Source: Sulfitobacter albidus (GTDB lineage Bacteria; Pseudomonadota; Alphaproteobacteria; Rhodobacterales; Rhodobacteraceae). From it: DNA of 64,000 nt. The stretch covers positions 1,732,501 to 1,796,500 of the forward strand of contig NZ_CP073581.1 in assembly GCF_018200035.1 (NCBI RefSeq). The letters are read 5' to 3'. Position 1 is the first letter of the stretch. Each line of letters begins with the position of its first letter. Below the pieces are notes generated by a model. The model was not told where the DNA came from. It worked only from the letters and a program-made list of their open reading frames with translations, and did no database searches. The translations under genes and the position numbers were made by a program. Below are positions 1 to 8,441 of the stretch, piece after piece.

Positions 1-68
1 GCACCCTTCAGCGTGCGGTCGTGCATGCCGTAGATATTGGTGAAAATCCGGTCTTTGTCCTGCAACAT
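1..68 (-). CDS. nuoF: NADH-quinone oxidoreductase subunit F (NuoF), N-terminal fragment
   Basis: Only the first 22 codons lie in the window; the gene continues past position 1. The reverse strand reads MLQDKDRIFTNIYGMHDRT from an ATG at 68-66, which matches the usual start of alphaproteobacterial NuoF, the FMN- and 4Fe-4S-binding subunit that oxidises NADH in complex I. It follows the DUF5337-type gene (stop at 72) by three bases and belongs to the same minus-strand nuo operon. The flavin and iron-sulfur motifs lie outside the window, so the call rests on the N-terminus and the operon position. Confidence 0.85.
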   Translation of the reverse strand, partial: MLQDKDRIFTNIYGMHDRTLKG

Positions 69-71
69 CTG

Positions 72-296
72 CTATCCATCCTTTTCGGACTGGCGCGCGC
101 GCCACATCCTGACTGCTTGTATGATCACCCACAGGAACACGGCGGCAATGCCCAGCTCCAACAGGCCCATGATCTGGTTTGACCAGCCAAAGCTGACCCC
201 GGCGAATTGAATGCCCATAAAGGCAAACGCCGCCGCAATACTTACCAAAGCCAGCCGCCGCCCGTCCCGAGACAGTTTGTCGTCCCTTTCATGCAC
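72..296 (-). CDS. DUF5337-type small membrane protein in the nuo operon
   Basis: This is a 74-residue protein of unknown function. A charged N-terminus (MHERDDKLSRDGRR) is followed by two hydrophobic stretches, about residues 15-35 and 40-62, and a basic-to-acidic tail. Small proteins of this type (DUF5337) occur in Rhodobacteraceae complex I operons. It ends three bases before nuoF and starts 15 bases after the helix-hairpin-helix membrane protein, so it is very likely co-transcribed. A role as an accessory or assembly factor of complex I is inferred from position only. The domain name is recalled from family knowledge and was not searched. Confidence 0.7.
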   Translation of the reverse strand: MHERDDKLSRDGRRLALVSIAAAFAFMGIQFAGVSFGWSNQIMGLLELGIAAVFLWVIIQAVRMWRARQSEKDG

Positions 297-311
297 GGGC
301 GGCAGCCATTT

Positions 312-1202
312 TCAGCTTTTCTTCTTCTTGCGCGAGAATTCCGTCTCGCCGCCCTTGGCCAGAACCTTGGCCTGGCTCATCCAGTCGTCCCGTTCGATGC
401 GGCCCTTGAAACGCAGGCGGCTGTCGACCCAGGCGATTTCCTTTTTGCCCCATTTGGCGACCTGATCGAAATGCCAGATCCCCATCTCGTTGAGCGTGCC
501 TTCCAGCTTGGGCCCCACACCGCTGATGAGTTTGAGATCGTCCGCTCCCTCTGAGCGTGGCGCGTCCATCAGCTCGGGCGCGCTGCCCGGCCCTTCGGCG
601 GGCGACGGGGCCGCCTGCGGTGTCGGGGCGGCCGGCGCTGCGGCATCGGCCGTAACAGGCGCGCCGCCGGGGATCGGCTCTGCCGGGGCAGCCACGCTGT
701 CGTTCTCGTACTTCCACTCGCCCTTGCGCGCCGCAAGCTCCTGCTGGCCCGGCAACTCCTTGGACGGCTTCACGATCGTGCTTGCCGATGCCGCCGGGGC
801 CGCAGCCGTCGCGGCCGTGCCCGAAACGGCGGCCATCGTGCCCAGCGGCTGCGTCATATCAACGTCCGACGTCCCATCCGCATCGCCCGAGCCTGCCACG
901 GTTGCAGCACTGCCGGCGCGTGTCACCTCGGCCGCGGGGGTCTTTTTCTTTTCCGCCTCGGCGGCATAGCGATTTGCGGGTTTGGACGCCTCGTCGCTCA
1001 GATCCGCCTTGGCCGTCTGGCCCCGACACACGAACAGGCCCAGCACCAGCCCCAGCACAAAGCCGATCAGCCCGCCGGTAAAAATCGCCTGAAGCGCGCC
1101 GAATGCCGCCATCCAGTACAGCATGATCATCGCCAGGAACCCGACAACCGCCGCAATCCCCCAGCATATCAGCTGACATTCCGTGTTATTCTGTTGTGCC
1201 AT
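312..1202 (-). CDS. Membrane-anchored protein with C-terminal helix-hairpin-helix-like module, nuo operon
   Basis: This 296-residue protein has two N-terminal membrane segments (about residues 10-32 and 36-58). A long Ala/Pro/Thr-rich low-complexity linker follows (about 65-215). The folded C-terminal module (about 216-296) carries [16 protein letters not shown], an HhH-like signature. The same module forms the C-terminal extension of the neighbouring nuoE ([16 protein letters not shown]). The ATG at 1202 lies 13 bases downstream of a G-rich stretch (1216-1220) that may serve as ribosome binding site. It sits between nuoE and the DUF5337-type gene, so a complex I-linked role is likely but unproven. 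The linker length suggests the module is tethered to the membrane on the cytoplasmic side. Confidence 0.75.
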   Translation of the reverse strand: MAQQNNTECQLICWGIAAVVGFLAMIMLYWMAAFGALQAIFTGGLIGFVLGLVLGLFVCRGQTAKADLSDEASKPANRYAAEAEKKKTPAAEVTRAGSAATVAGSGDADGTSDVDMTQPLGTMAAVSGTAATAAAPAASASTIVKPSKELPGQQELAARKGEWKYENDSVAAPAEPIPGGAPVTADAAAPAAPTPQAAPSPAEGPGSAPELMDAPRSEGADDLKLISGVGPKLEGTLNEMGIWHFDQVAKWGKKEIAWVDSRLRFKGRIERDDWMSQAKVLAKGGETEFSRKKKKS

Positions 1203-1239
1203 AATCGTAAACTATCCCCCAATGGATATGCTCGGGCGG

Positions 1240-2492
1240 TTACGAATACCGCCCGTCTTTGCTGGCCTTGGCAGAGAATTCAGTGGCTTCCCCCCGCGCA
1301 AGACGCCCGGCCTGATCCACCCATGCATCGCGCGACGCACGGCCCTTGAACCCTTCGAGGTTCTGATCAACCCAGGCCAGCTCATCTTGGCCCCATTTTG
1401 CGATTTGGTCAAAATGGAAAAAACCCATCGAATTTAACAGTGACTCGAGCTTCGGCCCAACGCCCTTGATCAGCTTGAGATCATCGGCCCCTTCCTTGCG
1501 CGGCGCCTTCATCGTGCGGGGCTTCTTGCCGGGGCCTGCGGGGCTGCCGCTTTGTGCCTTTACATCCGCTTTTTGGTCGGGGGCGACGCTGCCGCGCTTG
1601 GGCTTGGCGACGGGGCGGGCCTCGGGCGCCTCCCCTTCGACGTTCGAATGCTTGTCAGAGGCATCGCCCCGGTCGCGGGGGCTGCGTCTTCCCCAGGCAA
1701 CCGCCCGCCCTGCTTTCCGTCGGGCCCATCGGGCGGCATCAGGTCACTGCGCGCGGGCTTCGGCGCCTTGCCGGTGTTCGCCGCCTTGCCCTGCCACGGC
1801 GCCAGCAAGGGCACCTCGGTCCCGTCGATGCGTTTGACCGTATCGCCGATATCCGTCGCCAGCTGCGCGCTTGCGTTATACTGCGTCTTGCCGCTGTCCC
1901 ATTCGGTCAGGCTGGTCAGCCCGCTCAAAGGCTCAGAGGCATAGCGCCCGTTCTGCGGCCCCGGCGTCGGCACCTTGCCCGCCGCCAGATCGTCGATCAG
2001 CGCATTGAAGCTCTCGACCGTCAGATCCTCGTAGTAATCCTTGCCGATCTGCGCCATCGGCGCGTTCGAACACGCCCCCAGACATTCAACCTCTTCCCAC
2101 GAGAATTTCCCGTCGGCGCTGATCTGATGCGGCTTGTCGGCGATGCGCTCACGGCACACGGCCACCAGATCCTCGGCCCCGCAGATCATGCAGGACGTGG
2201 TGCCGCAAATCTGGAAATGCGCAATCTGGCCTACCGGTTGCAGCTGGAACATGAAGTAGAACGTCGCCACCTCAAGCCCGCGAATATAGGCCATCCCCAG
2301 CATTTCCGACACATGCTCGATCGCCGGGCGGGAGAGCCACCCCTCCTGCTCCTGCGCGCGCCACAGCAGCGGAATGATCGCACTGGCCTGACGGCCCTCA
2401 GGGTATTTGGTGATCTGCGCTTCCGCCCACGCCTGATTGGCGGGCGTGAAGGCAAAGCTTTCGGGTTGGTCGGCGTGTAGTCTACGCAGCAT
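1240..2492 (-). CDS. nuoE: NADH-quinone oxidoreductase subunit E (NuoE) with HhH-like C-terminal extension; frame broken
   Basis: NuoE is the thioredoxin-fold 2Fe-2S (N1a) subunit of the NADH-oxidising arm of complex I. The ligands C96, C101, C137 and C141 are visible (CGTTSCMIC and CLGAC). The frame starting at 2492 runs to a stop at 1560 (310 aa). From about 1665 downward, the next frame continues without a stop through [16 protein letters not shown] and an HhH-like module to 1240. Adding one base, best in the run of four C at 1667-1670, joins the frames into 417 aa. NuoE in this bacterial family commonly carries such a long tail. If the break is real, an internal ATG at 1512 could give a separate 90-aa HhH protein. 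The FeS domain itself is intact. Confidence 0.85.
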
Positions 2493-2522
2493 CGATCAGT
2501 CCTCGGTCTCGACAGGGCGCGC

Positions 2523-2888
2523 TCAGGCGCTGCCCGTCATGTAGTAAATCGTCACGGCAAGCCCGATCAGGGCCAGAACGCCGGACAGCGTATGTTTGAT
2601 ATGCGGCAGTTTGGCCCGCGCATAGATCAGCCCGTCGCCCAAGCCCATCACCGCACCGGCCACACAGAACACCGCAATCATTTCCAGCGTCCCGAAAAAG
2701 ATCAGACCCACCTGGATAATCGTTACCGCCAAATAGCGGTCAATCATCACCAGTGGCAGCTTTTCGGGACGATGCGTGGCTTCTTCCATCCCCTTGACGG
2801 GATCGCGGTAAAACGCCAGCGCAAGAAGGGCAGTCAGCACGGCACCAACGCCCAACAGCACCAGCAAGGGCCACGGTGGCAGCGTCAT
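2523..2888 (-). CDS. Small integral membrane protein of unknown function, nuo operon
   Basis: This is a 121-residue protein with three predicted membrane segments: about 5-24 (WPLLVLLGVGAVLTALLALA), 47-72 (with IIQVGLIFFGTLEMIAVFCV) and 93-115. The open frame extends upstream to 3044, but that part is Cys/Pro/Arg-rich, overlaps the previous gene and looks like an antisense shadow. The ATG at 2888 gives a clean membrane protein start. It lies between the 86-aa exported protein and nuoE. I do not recognise the family. Its place suggests an accessory or assembly role for complex I, but nothing in the sequence shows a catalytic site. Confidence 0.6.
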   Translation of the reverse strand: MTLPPWPLLVLLGVGAVLTALLALAFYRDPVKGMEEATHRPEKLPLVMIDRYLAVTIIQVGLIFFGTLEMIAVFCVAGAVMGLGDGLIYARAKLPHIKHTLSGVLALIGLAVTIYYMTGSA

Positions 2889-2982
2889 CGGCGTGCCCCC
2901 GATCCGACCGCCCACAAGGGGCGGGCGCGGCGGTCGCATCGCGTGGCGTGAAATCTGCGCAGCATGGTCATTCCTTGTCGCG

Positions 2983-3243
2983 TCAGCTGGTGCAGGCGGG
3001 GGGCAACAGCAGCAGCGTTTCCTCGTCCTCGGCGAAGGTCGCAATGCCCTCCGCCATCATCTCGCGCGAGAGCCGGATCGCCGTCGCCCGGTCGATGCCA
3101 AGCTCCGGCATGACCTCATTGGCCCGCGAGGTCGTCATCTTGCAGCCCTCGGCGTTCATCGCGTCGATCAGCGCGGCCTTTTTGTCCGCATCGGCACCGG
3201 CCGCCGTGGCGACCAGCACGCAAACGATCGACAGCCCCCTCAC
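2983..3243 (-). CDS. Small exported protein of unknown function, nuo operon
   Basis: This 86-residue product begins with a short hydrophobic leader ([14 protein letters not shown], with likely cleavage near residues 15-18). The mature part is charged and mostly helical and ends in [10 protein letters not shown]. It starts at a GTG (3243-3241) that overlaps the nuoD stop codon, so it is translationally coupled to nuoD. The mature protein would have two cysteines. I do not recognise the family. The coupling argues for a function tied to complex I, perhaps on the periplasmic side, but this is inference. Confidence 0.6.
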   Translation of the reverse strand: MRGLSIVCVLVATAAGADADKKAALIDAMNAEGCKMTTSRANEVMPELGIDRATAIRLSREMMAEGIATFAEDEETLLLLPPACTS

Positions 3244-4475
3244 CGGTCGACCTCACCAAACACGATATCCATCGTCCCGATGATCGCCGCCACATCCGCC
3301 AGCTGGTGGCCCTTCGCCATATAGTCCATCGCCTGCAGGTGCAGATAGCCCGGTGCACGCAGTTTGGCGCGGTAGGGCTTGTTGGTGCCGTCAGCCACCA
3401 GATAGACGCCAAATTCCCCCTTTGGCGCCTCGACGGCGGCATAAACCTCCCCCTCGGGCACGTGGAACCCTTCGGTGTAAAGCTTGAAGTGGTGGATCAG
3501 GCTTTCCATGTTCTGCTTCATGTCCGTGCGCTTGGGCGGCGTGATCTTGCCCCGGGCAAGGATATCACCCTGCCCCTCGGGCGCGCGCAGCTTTTCGATG
3601 GCTTGCAGCATGATCTGGGCCGATTGGCGCATCTCTTCCATGCGGACGAGGTAGCGGTCGTAACAATCGCCGTTCTTGCCCACGGGGATCTGGAAATCGA
3701 ATTCATCGTAGCATTCATAGGGCTGCGCACGGCGCAAATCCCACGCCAGACCCGACCCGCGCACCATCACGCCGGAAAAGCCCCAGTCCTGAATGTCCTC
3801 TTCGGTGACGACACCGATATCCACGTTGCGCTGCTTGAAGATCCGGTTTTCGGTCAGCAGCCCATCGATGTCTACCATGAAGCCCTTGAGAAACTTATGC
3901 GTCCACGTCTCGATATCATCGAGCAGCTCTGGCGGCAGATCCTGGTGCACCCCGCCGGGGCGGAAATAGGCCGCGTGCAGACGCGCACCGCAGGCCCGCT
4001 CGTAGAAAATCATCAGATCTTCACGCTCTTCAAACCCCCACAACGGCGGGGTCAGCGCGCCCACGTCCATCGCCTGCGTCGTGACGTTCAGAAGGTGGCT
4101 CAGAATGCGCCCGATCTCGGAGTACAGCACCCGGATCAATGAGGCGCGGCGCGGCACTTCCACGCCGGTCAGCCGCTCGATCGCCAGACACCACGCGTGC
4201 TCCTGGTTCATCGGGGAGACATAATCCAGCCGGTCGAAATACGGCAGGTTTTGCAGATATGTCCGGCTCTCCATCAGCTTTTCCGTGCCCCGGTGCAGCA
4301 GGCCGATGTGCGGGTCGCAGCGCTCCACGACCTCGCCGTCCAGCTCTAGCACCAGACGCAAAACCCCGTGCGCGGCAGGGTGTTGCGGGCCGAAGTTGAT
4401 GTTGAAATTGCGGATTTTCTGCTCGCCGCTCAGCGCATCCACGCTGCCGTCATCGAATTTCGAACCGTCCATCAT
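3240..4475 (-). CDS. nuoD: NADH-quinone oxidoreductase subunit D (NuoD)
   Basis: NuoD is the 49-kDa-type subunit of complex I. With NuoB it forms the quinone-binding site in the peripheral arm. Family motifs are visible: [15 protein letters not shown] near the N-terminus, HRGTEKL, and the C-terminal DIVFGEVDR. The length (411 aa from the ATG at 4475) is normal. The open frame reaches 4526, but that part lies inside nuoC and lacks family character. Two adjacent ATG codons (4475 and 4472) are possible starts, and the region overlaps the nuoC stop, which points to translational coupling. Confidence 0.96.
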   Translation of the reverse strand: MMDGSKFDDGSVDALSGEQKIRNFNINFGPQHPAAHGVLRLVLELDGEVVERCDPHIGLLHRGTEKLMESRTYLQNLPYFDRLDYVSPMNQEHAWCLAIERLTGVEVPRRASLIRVLYSEIGRILSHLLNVTTQAMDVGALTPPLWGFEEREDLMIFYERACGARLHAAYFRPGGVHQDLPPELLDDIETWTHKFLKGFMVDIDGLLTENRIFKQRNVDIGVVTEEDIQDWGFSGVMVRGSGLAWDLRRAQPYECYDEFDFQIPVGKNGDCYDRYLVRMEEMRQSAQIMLQAIEKLRAPEGQGDILARGKITPPKRTDMKQNMESLIHHFKLYTEGFHVPEGEVYAAVEAPKGEFGVYLVADGTNKPYRAKLRAPGYLHLQAMDYMAKGHQLADVAAIIGTMDIVFGEVDR

Positions 4476-5077
4476 TTCGCTGCCTCTTTCTCGTCGCCGG
4501 GCAGCACGTATTCCGCACCCTCCCACGGCGACATGAAGTCAAATTGCCGGTATTCCTGCACAAGGCTCACGGGCTCATACACAACCCGCTTTTCCGCCTC
4601 GTCATAGCGGACCTCGGTATAGCCGGTGGTCGGGAAATCCTTGCGCAGCGGGTAGCCGCGAAAACCGTAATCCGTCAGCAGGCGCCGCAGGTCTGGGTGG
4701 CCGCTGAACAGGATGCCGAACATGTCGAACACCTCCCGCTCGAACCAGTTGGCCGAGGGGTGAATATCCACAAGCGACGGCACCAGATCCTGCTCCCGCA
4801 CGGCCACGCGCAGGCGGATGCGGTGGTTCTGGTACATGCTCAGGAAGTGGTAGACGACGTCAAACCGCTTGGCCCGGCCGGGGTAATCGACGGCCGTGAT
4901 GTCCACCAAAGACGAGAACCGGCAGGTTGCATCGCCCTTCAGAAACTCCACCAGCCCCGCGATATTCGCGAGCGTCACATCGACGTTCAGCTCACCGTGG
5001 GCGATGTCCCAGGCCAGGACGCAATCGGGACGCTTGGCCTCGATATAGGCACCGAGTTCTTGCAGTTGGTCACTCAT
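4472..5077 (-). CDS. nuoC: NADH-quinone oxidoreductase subunit C (NuoC)
   Basis: NuoC is the 30-kDa-type subunit of the complex I peripheral arm and is structural, with no cofactor. It has 201 residues. The family signature [14 protein letters not shown] is followed by [23 protein letters not shown]. It starts 12 bases after the nuoB stop and its own stop overlaps the nuoD start. It is a separate gene, not the nuoCD fusion found in enterobacteria, as expected for alphaproteobacteria. The C-terminal tail ([12 protein letters not shown]) is normal for the group. Confidence 0.96.
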   Translation of the reverse strand: MSDQLQELGAYIEAKRPDCVLAWDIAHGELNVDVTLANIAGLVEFLKGDATCRFSSLVDITAVDYPGRAKRFDVVYHFLSMYQNHRIRLRVAVREQDLVPSLVDIHPSANWFEREVFDMFGILFSGHPDLRRLLTDYGFRGYPLRKDFPTTGYTEVRYDEAEKRVVYEPVSLVQEYRQFDFMSPWEGAEYVLPGDEKEAAK

Positions 5078-5089
5078 GGCTCAGGCTCC

Positions 5090-5988
<899 letters not shown>

Positions 5989-6212
5989 GGGTGGCTCCTT
6001 TCTTGGATCGCCGGGGCGCACCCCGGTCTAACGCTTGCATGGGGTTTAGCCCTGCCACCCCACGGGGTCAACGCCAAGTGGCGCGGAAAGGTGTCGCAGC
6101 CCGCCCGCTGCCCGTCGCCGCCCCGCGTTCCGCCCGCGTCGGTCTCGCGTGGCACCCAACCCGAAAATCATTTTTTGGATAAACCCGCGTCAGCCTCCAG
6201 ACGAAGCACAGC
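5989..6212. promoter_or_regulatory. Intergenic region with the presumed nuo operon promoter
   Basis: These 224 bases separate nuoA (leftward) from the Hint/RTX-type orphan gene (rightward). The nuoA ribosome binding site AAGGAG is at 5995-6000. Because no complex I gene lies upstream, the nuo promoter should be here, but I cannot point to convincing -35 and -10 elements. The short palindrome-like stretch around 6040-6075 (CCACCCCACGGGG) is the only other structure I see. Confidence 0.4.
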
Positions 6213-6533
6213 ATGGCCACGGGATTTCTTGTCACCCTCGGAGATACCACGATTTATCCGGGGGACGCCGCGTCGACCGGTGCCACAACGACCTTCACCC
6301 AGACCGCGGACCCCGGTCGCGGGTCCGTCAGACGGAACAACAGTAACCCGTCCGGCAGTGCATCCAACACCCTTTCGGGGAGTTTCGTGCAAGGCGACGA
6401 TGGCAACGTCTCCTTTATTCCCGACGGCTACGTCCCCCCGTACGGCCCATACGCCACCTTGCCAGACATTCAACCTCTGTCTCCGGGAAGCCGCCCGTCC
6501 GTATCGCGCCCGCAGACAAGCGCCTTGCAATAG
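6213..6533 (+). CDS. Orphan N-terminal domain of Hint/RTX-type secreted protein
   Basis: This is a 106-residue protein. It begins MATGFLVTLGDTTIYPGDA and later has DGNVSFIPDGYVPPYGP. This resembles the N-terminal domain that opens large Hint-domain and calcium-binding RTX proteins in Rhodobacteraceae, where it precedes hundreds of further residues. Here the frame stops after about one domain and the next gene (liuC, opposite strand) follows at once. No repeats, Hint motif or signal peptide are present. The tryptophans usual in the middle of the domain are missing and replaced by RRNNSNPSGS. It may be a degenerate remnant or a stand-alone copy. No clear ribosome binding site is seen. Confidence 0.5.
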   Translation: MATGFLVTLGDTTIYPGDAASTGATTTFTQTADPGRGSVRRNNSNPSGSASNTLSGSFVQGDDGNVSFIPDGYVPPYGPYATLPDIQPLSPGSRPSVSRPQTSALQ

Positions 6534-6552
6534 GAGGTCGTCCAATCGTGAT

Positions 6553-7344
6553 CTACCGCGTCTTAACCACCCAACCCGCCGGGCGCTTTTCGAAAAACGC
6601 GGCAATGCCCTCGGCGGCTTCTTCGGTCTCCCACCGCTCGGCCAGGGCGGCGATCGACATCTTCACGGCCTCCTCGGTGGCCGCCCCGCCCAGATCCTGC
6701 GCCAGCTTTTTGGCGGCGGCCACGGCCCCCGGCGCGCAGGCCAGATAGGGGGCGACCTCGCGCTCCACCGCCGCATCCAACTCCGCCTGCGGCACGGCGC
6801 GCGCGAGCAATCCCAGCTCCACCGCCTCCACCGCATCAAAGACGCGGCCCGACATGAACACCCTTCGCGCGCGCCCCTCGCCCATCCGGGCAATCACATA
6901 GGGGCCGATGGTGGCGGGGATGATCCCCAGCCTGGTCTCCGTTAGCGCCATCTTGAGCGTGTCGACGCCCACCGCCACATCACAGACCGACGCCATGCCG
7001 ACACCACCCCCAAAAGCATTGCCATGCAGTCGCCCGATCAACGGCTTGGGCAGACGGTTGAGCGCGCCCAGCATGGTCGCAAGCTTGCCCGCCTCGGCGG
7101 CACGCGTGGGCGCGTCCATGCCCATCTGCGCCCGCATCCAGCCCAGATCGCCGCCCGCGCAGAACGTCTTGCCCGCGGCGGCCAATACCACGACCCGCAC
7201 AGCGTCATCGGCCCCCAGTTGCACAGCCGCCGCCGTCAGCTCTTCGAGCATCTGCGCGCTCATCGCGTTGTGCTTCTCCGCACGCTCCAGCGTGAGCGTC
7301 GCCACCCCGCGCCCATCCACCACAATCGAGATCGTCTCAAACAT
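6553..7344 (-). CDS. liuC: Enoyl-CoA hydratase family, likely methylglutaconyl-CoA hydratase (LiuC)
   Basis: This crotonase-fold enzyme of 263 residues probably hydrates 3-methylglutaconyl-CoA to HMG-CoA, the third-last step of leucine breakdown. The oxyanion-hole segments are visible: AGKTFCAGGDLGWM and HGNAFGGGVGMASVCD, followed by ETRLGIIPATIGPYV. It starts at the ATG at 7344; the longer frame adds ten unlikely residues. It is the last gene of the liu operon, 62 bases after liuE. That gap holds two perfect hairpins, so its expression may be partly uncoupled. Specificity is inferred from the operon; the fold is certain. Confidence 0.88.
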   Translation of the reverse strand: MFETISIVVDGRGVATLTLERAEKHNAMSAQMLEELTAAAVQLGADDAVRVVVLAAAGKTFCAGGDLGWMRAQMGMDAPTRAAEAGKLATMLGALNRLPKPLIGRLHGNAFGGGVGMASVCDVAVGVDTLKMALTETRLGIIPATIGPYVIARMGEGRARRVFMSGRVFDAVEAVELGLLARAVPQAELDAAVEREVAPYLACAPGAVAAAKKLAQDLGGAATEEAVKMSIAALAERWETEEAAEGIAAFFEKRPAGWVVKTR

Positions 7345-7359
7345 CCGCCACCCGCTCCA

Positions 7360-7406
7360 CAAAATTTGTCCCAAATTTTGGGCCCAGAGTTTCCCCGAAA
7401 CTCTGG
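7360..7406. repeat. Two adjacent perfect hairpins between liuE and liuC
   Basis: Two inverted repeats lie back to back immediately after the liuE stop. The first has 10-bp arms at 7384-7393 and 7397-7406 (CCAGAGTTTC and GAAACTCTGG) with a CCC loop. The second has 9-bp arms at 7360-7368 and 7372-7380 (CAAAATTTG and CAAATTTTG) with a TCC loop. There is no T tract as in a standard terminator. They may stabilise the liuE mRNA 3' end, attenuate liuC, or be members of a dispersed repeat family (compare 8291-8313 and 41695-41739). Confidence 0.75.
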
Positions 7407-8261
7407 CTACCCCCGCATCCCGCGCGCCAGTGCCGCCGCCTGCGCAATCGCGTCCAGATCCAAACCGGTCTCATACCCCAGACCAGCCAGATGCGCTGCC
7501 ACCGCTTCGGTCGCCACATTGCCCGAGGCACCGGGCGCGTAGGGGCAGCCGCCCAATCCGCCCACCGCCGCATCAAACACCCGCACCCCAAGCGATAGCG
7601 AGGCATCGATGTTATCCATCGCCCGCCCGCCCGTATCGTGAAAATGCCCGGCCAAACGCCCCACCGGCACGACGTCGCGCACGGCCAGCAGCATGCGCGC
7701 AATGCTGTCGGGCGTTCCCGCCCCGATCGTGTCCCCCAGCGAGATCTCGTAGCAGCCCATCGCAAACAGCGTATCGGCCACCTGCGCCACCGCCGCAGGC
7801 GCCACCGCCCCGTCATAGGGGCATTCCACCACGCAAGACACATAGCCCCGCACCGGCAGATCCACCGTCCGCGCCCGCTCAAGGATCGGCGCAAACCGCT
7901 CGATACTCTCGGCAATAGTGGCGTTGATGTTTTTGCGGCTGAACCCCTCGGACGCACTGGCAAAGACCGCAATCTCATCCGCTCCCGCCGCCACCGCATC
8001 CTCGTAGCCGCGCAAGTTCGGCGTCAGCGCGGCATAGCGCACCCCCGGCGCGCGGCTGATCCCCGCCAGCACCGCACCCGATCCCGCCATCTGCGGCACC
8101 CATTTGGGCGACACGAAACTCGCGCATTCAATACGCCGAAATCCCGCCTCGCTCAGCGCATCGACCAAGGCGACTTTATCTTCAACCGAGATGTCGCCCG
8201 CTTCGTTCTGCAACCCATCGCGTGGGCCGACCTCAAATATCTCACACGGTCCCATACTCAT
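7407..8261 (-). CDS. liuE: Hydroxymethylglutaryl-CoA lyase (LiuE)
   Basis: This enzyme cleaves HMG-CoA to acetyl-CoA and acetoacetate, the last step of leucine degradation. It has 284 residues and a TIM-barrel fold. The metal and substrate motifs visible are EVGPRDGLQNE near the N-terminus, SLGDTIGAG, and the HMG-CoA lyase signature GGLGGCPYAPGASGN with its active-site cysteine. Two start codons are possible (MSM; 8261 or 8255). It lies in the liu operon between GST and liuC. The 180-base gap to GST contains a hairpin and the GTATTTTTGGCAC-type motif, so an internal promoter or processing site is possible. Confidence 0.94.
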   Translation of the reverse strand: MSMGPCEIFEVGPRDGLQNEAGDISVEDKVALVDALSEAGFRRIECASFVSPKWVPQMAGSGAVLAGISRAPGVRYAALTPNLRGYEDAVAAGADEIAVFASASEGFSRKNINATIAESIERFAPILERARTVDLPVRGYVSCVVECPYDGAVAPAAVAQVADTLFAMGCYEISLGDTIGAGTPDSIARMLLAVRDVVPVGRLAGHFHDTGGRAMDNIDASLSLGVRVFDAAVGGLGGCPYAPGASGNVATEAVAAHLAGLGYETGLDLDAIAQAAALARGMRG

Positions 8262-8290
8262 CTCCTCCGGGGCTCCGCCCGTTCAGACCT

Positions 8291-8313
8291 GAAACCGTCC
8301 CCCGGACGGTTTC
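8291..8313. repeat. Perfect 10-bp hairpin with CCC loop upstream of liuE
   Basis: Arms GAAACCGTCC (8291-8300) and GGACGGTTTC (8304-8313) flank a CCC loop. A second small palindrome (AAGAC and GTCTT) follows at 8315-8325. The architecture, 10-bp arms around CCC, is the same as at 7384-7406, although the arms differ. It lies in the 180-base gap between GST and liuE. It has no terminator-like T tract. Confidence 0.7.
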
Positions 8314-8414
8314 CAAGACGGTCTTCACCCCCCAAAAACCAACACGCTCCCAAAACCATCCGCTCCTCCCCAAATCCTATCCTCAAGAACCCTACACGCC
8401 GCGCCCGCTTTTGA

Positions 8415-8429
8415 GTGCCAAAAATACGC
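8415..8429 (-). repeat. GTATTTTTGGCAC-type intergenic motif after GST
   Basis: Read on the minus strand this is GCGTATTTTTGGCAC, 12 bases after the GST stop codon. The same motif, extended to GGCACAATG, follows argE-like (31163-31181) and glcB (47378-47396), always in the sense of the preceding gene. It is a short recurring 3'-flank element. Its function is unknown. Confidence 0.6.
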
Positions 8430-8441
8430 CTGCGCGCCGTC

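Noticed and set aside
5989..6212. nuo promoter elements
   Set aside because: No -35/-10 pair was convincing; only the region is reported.
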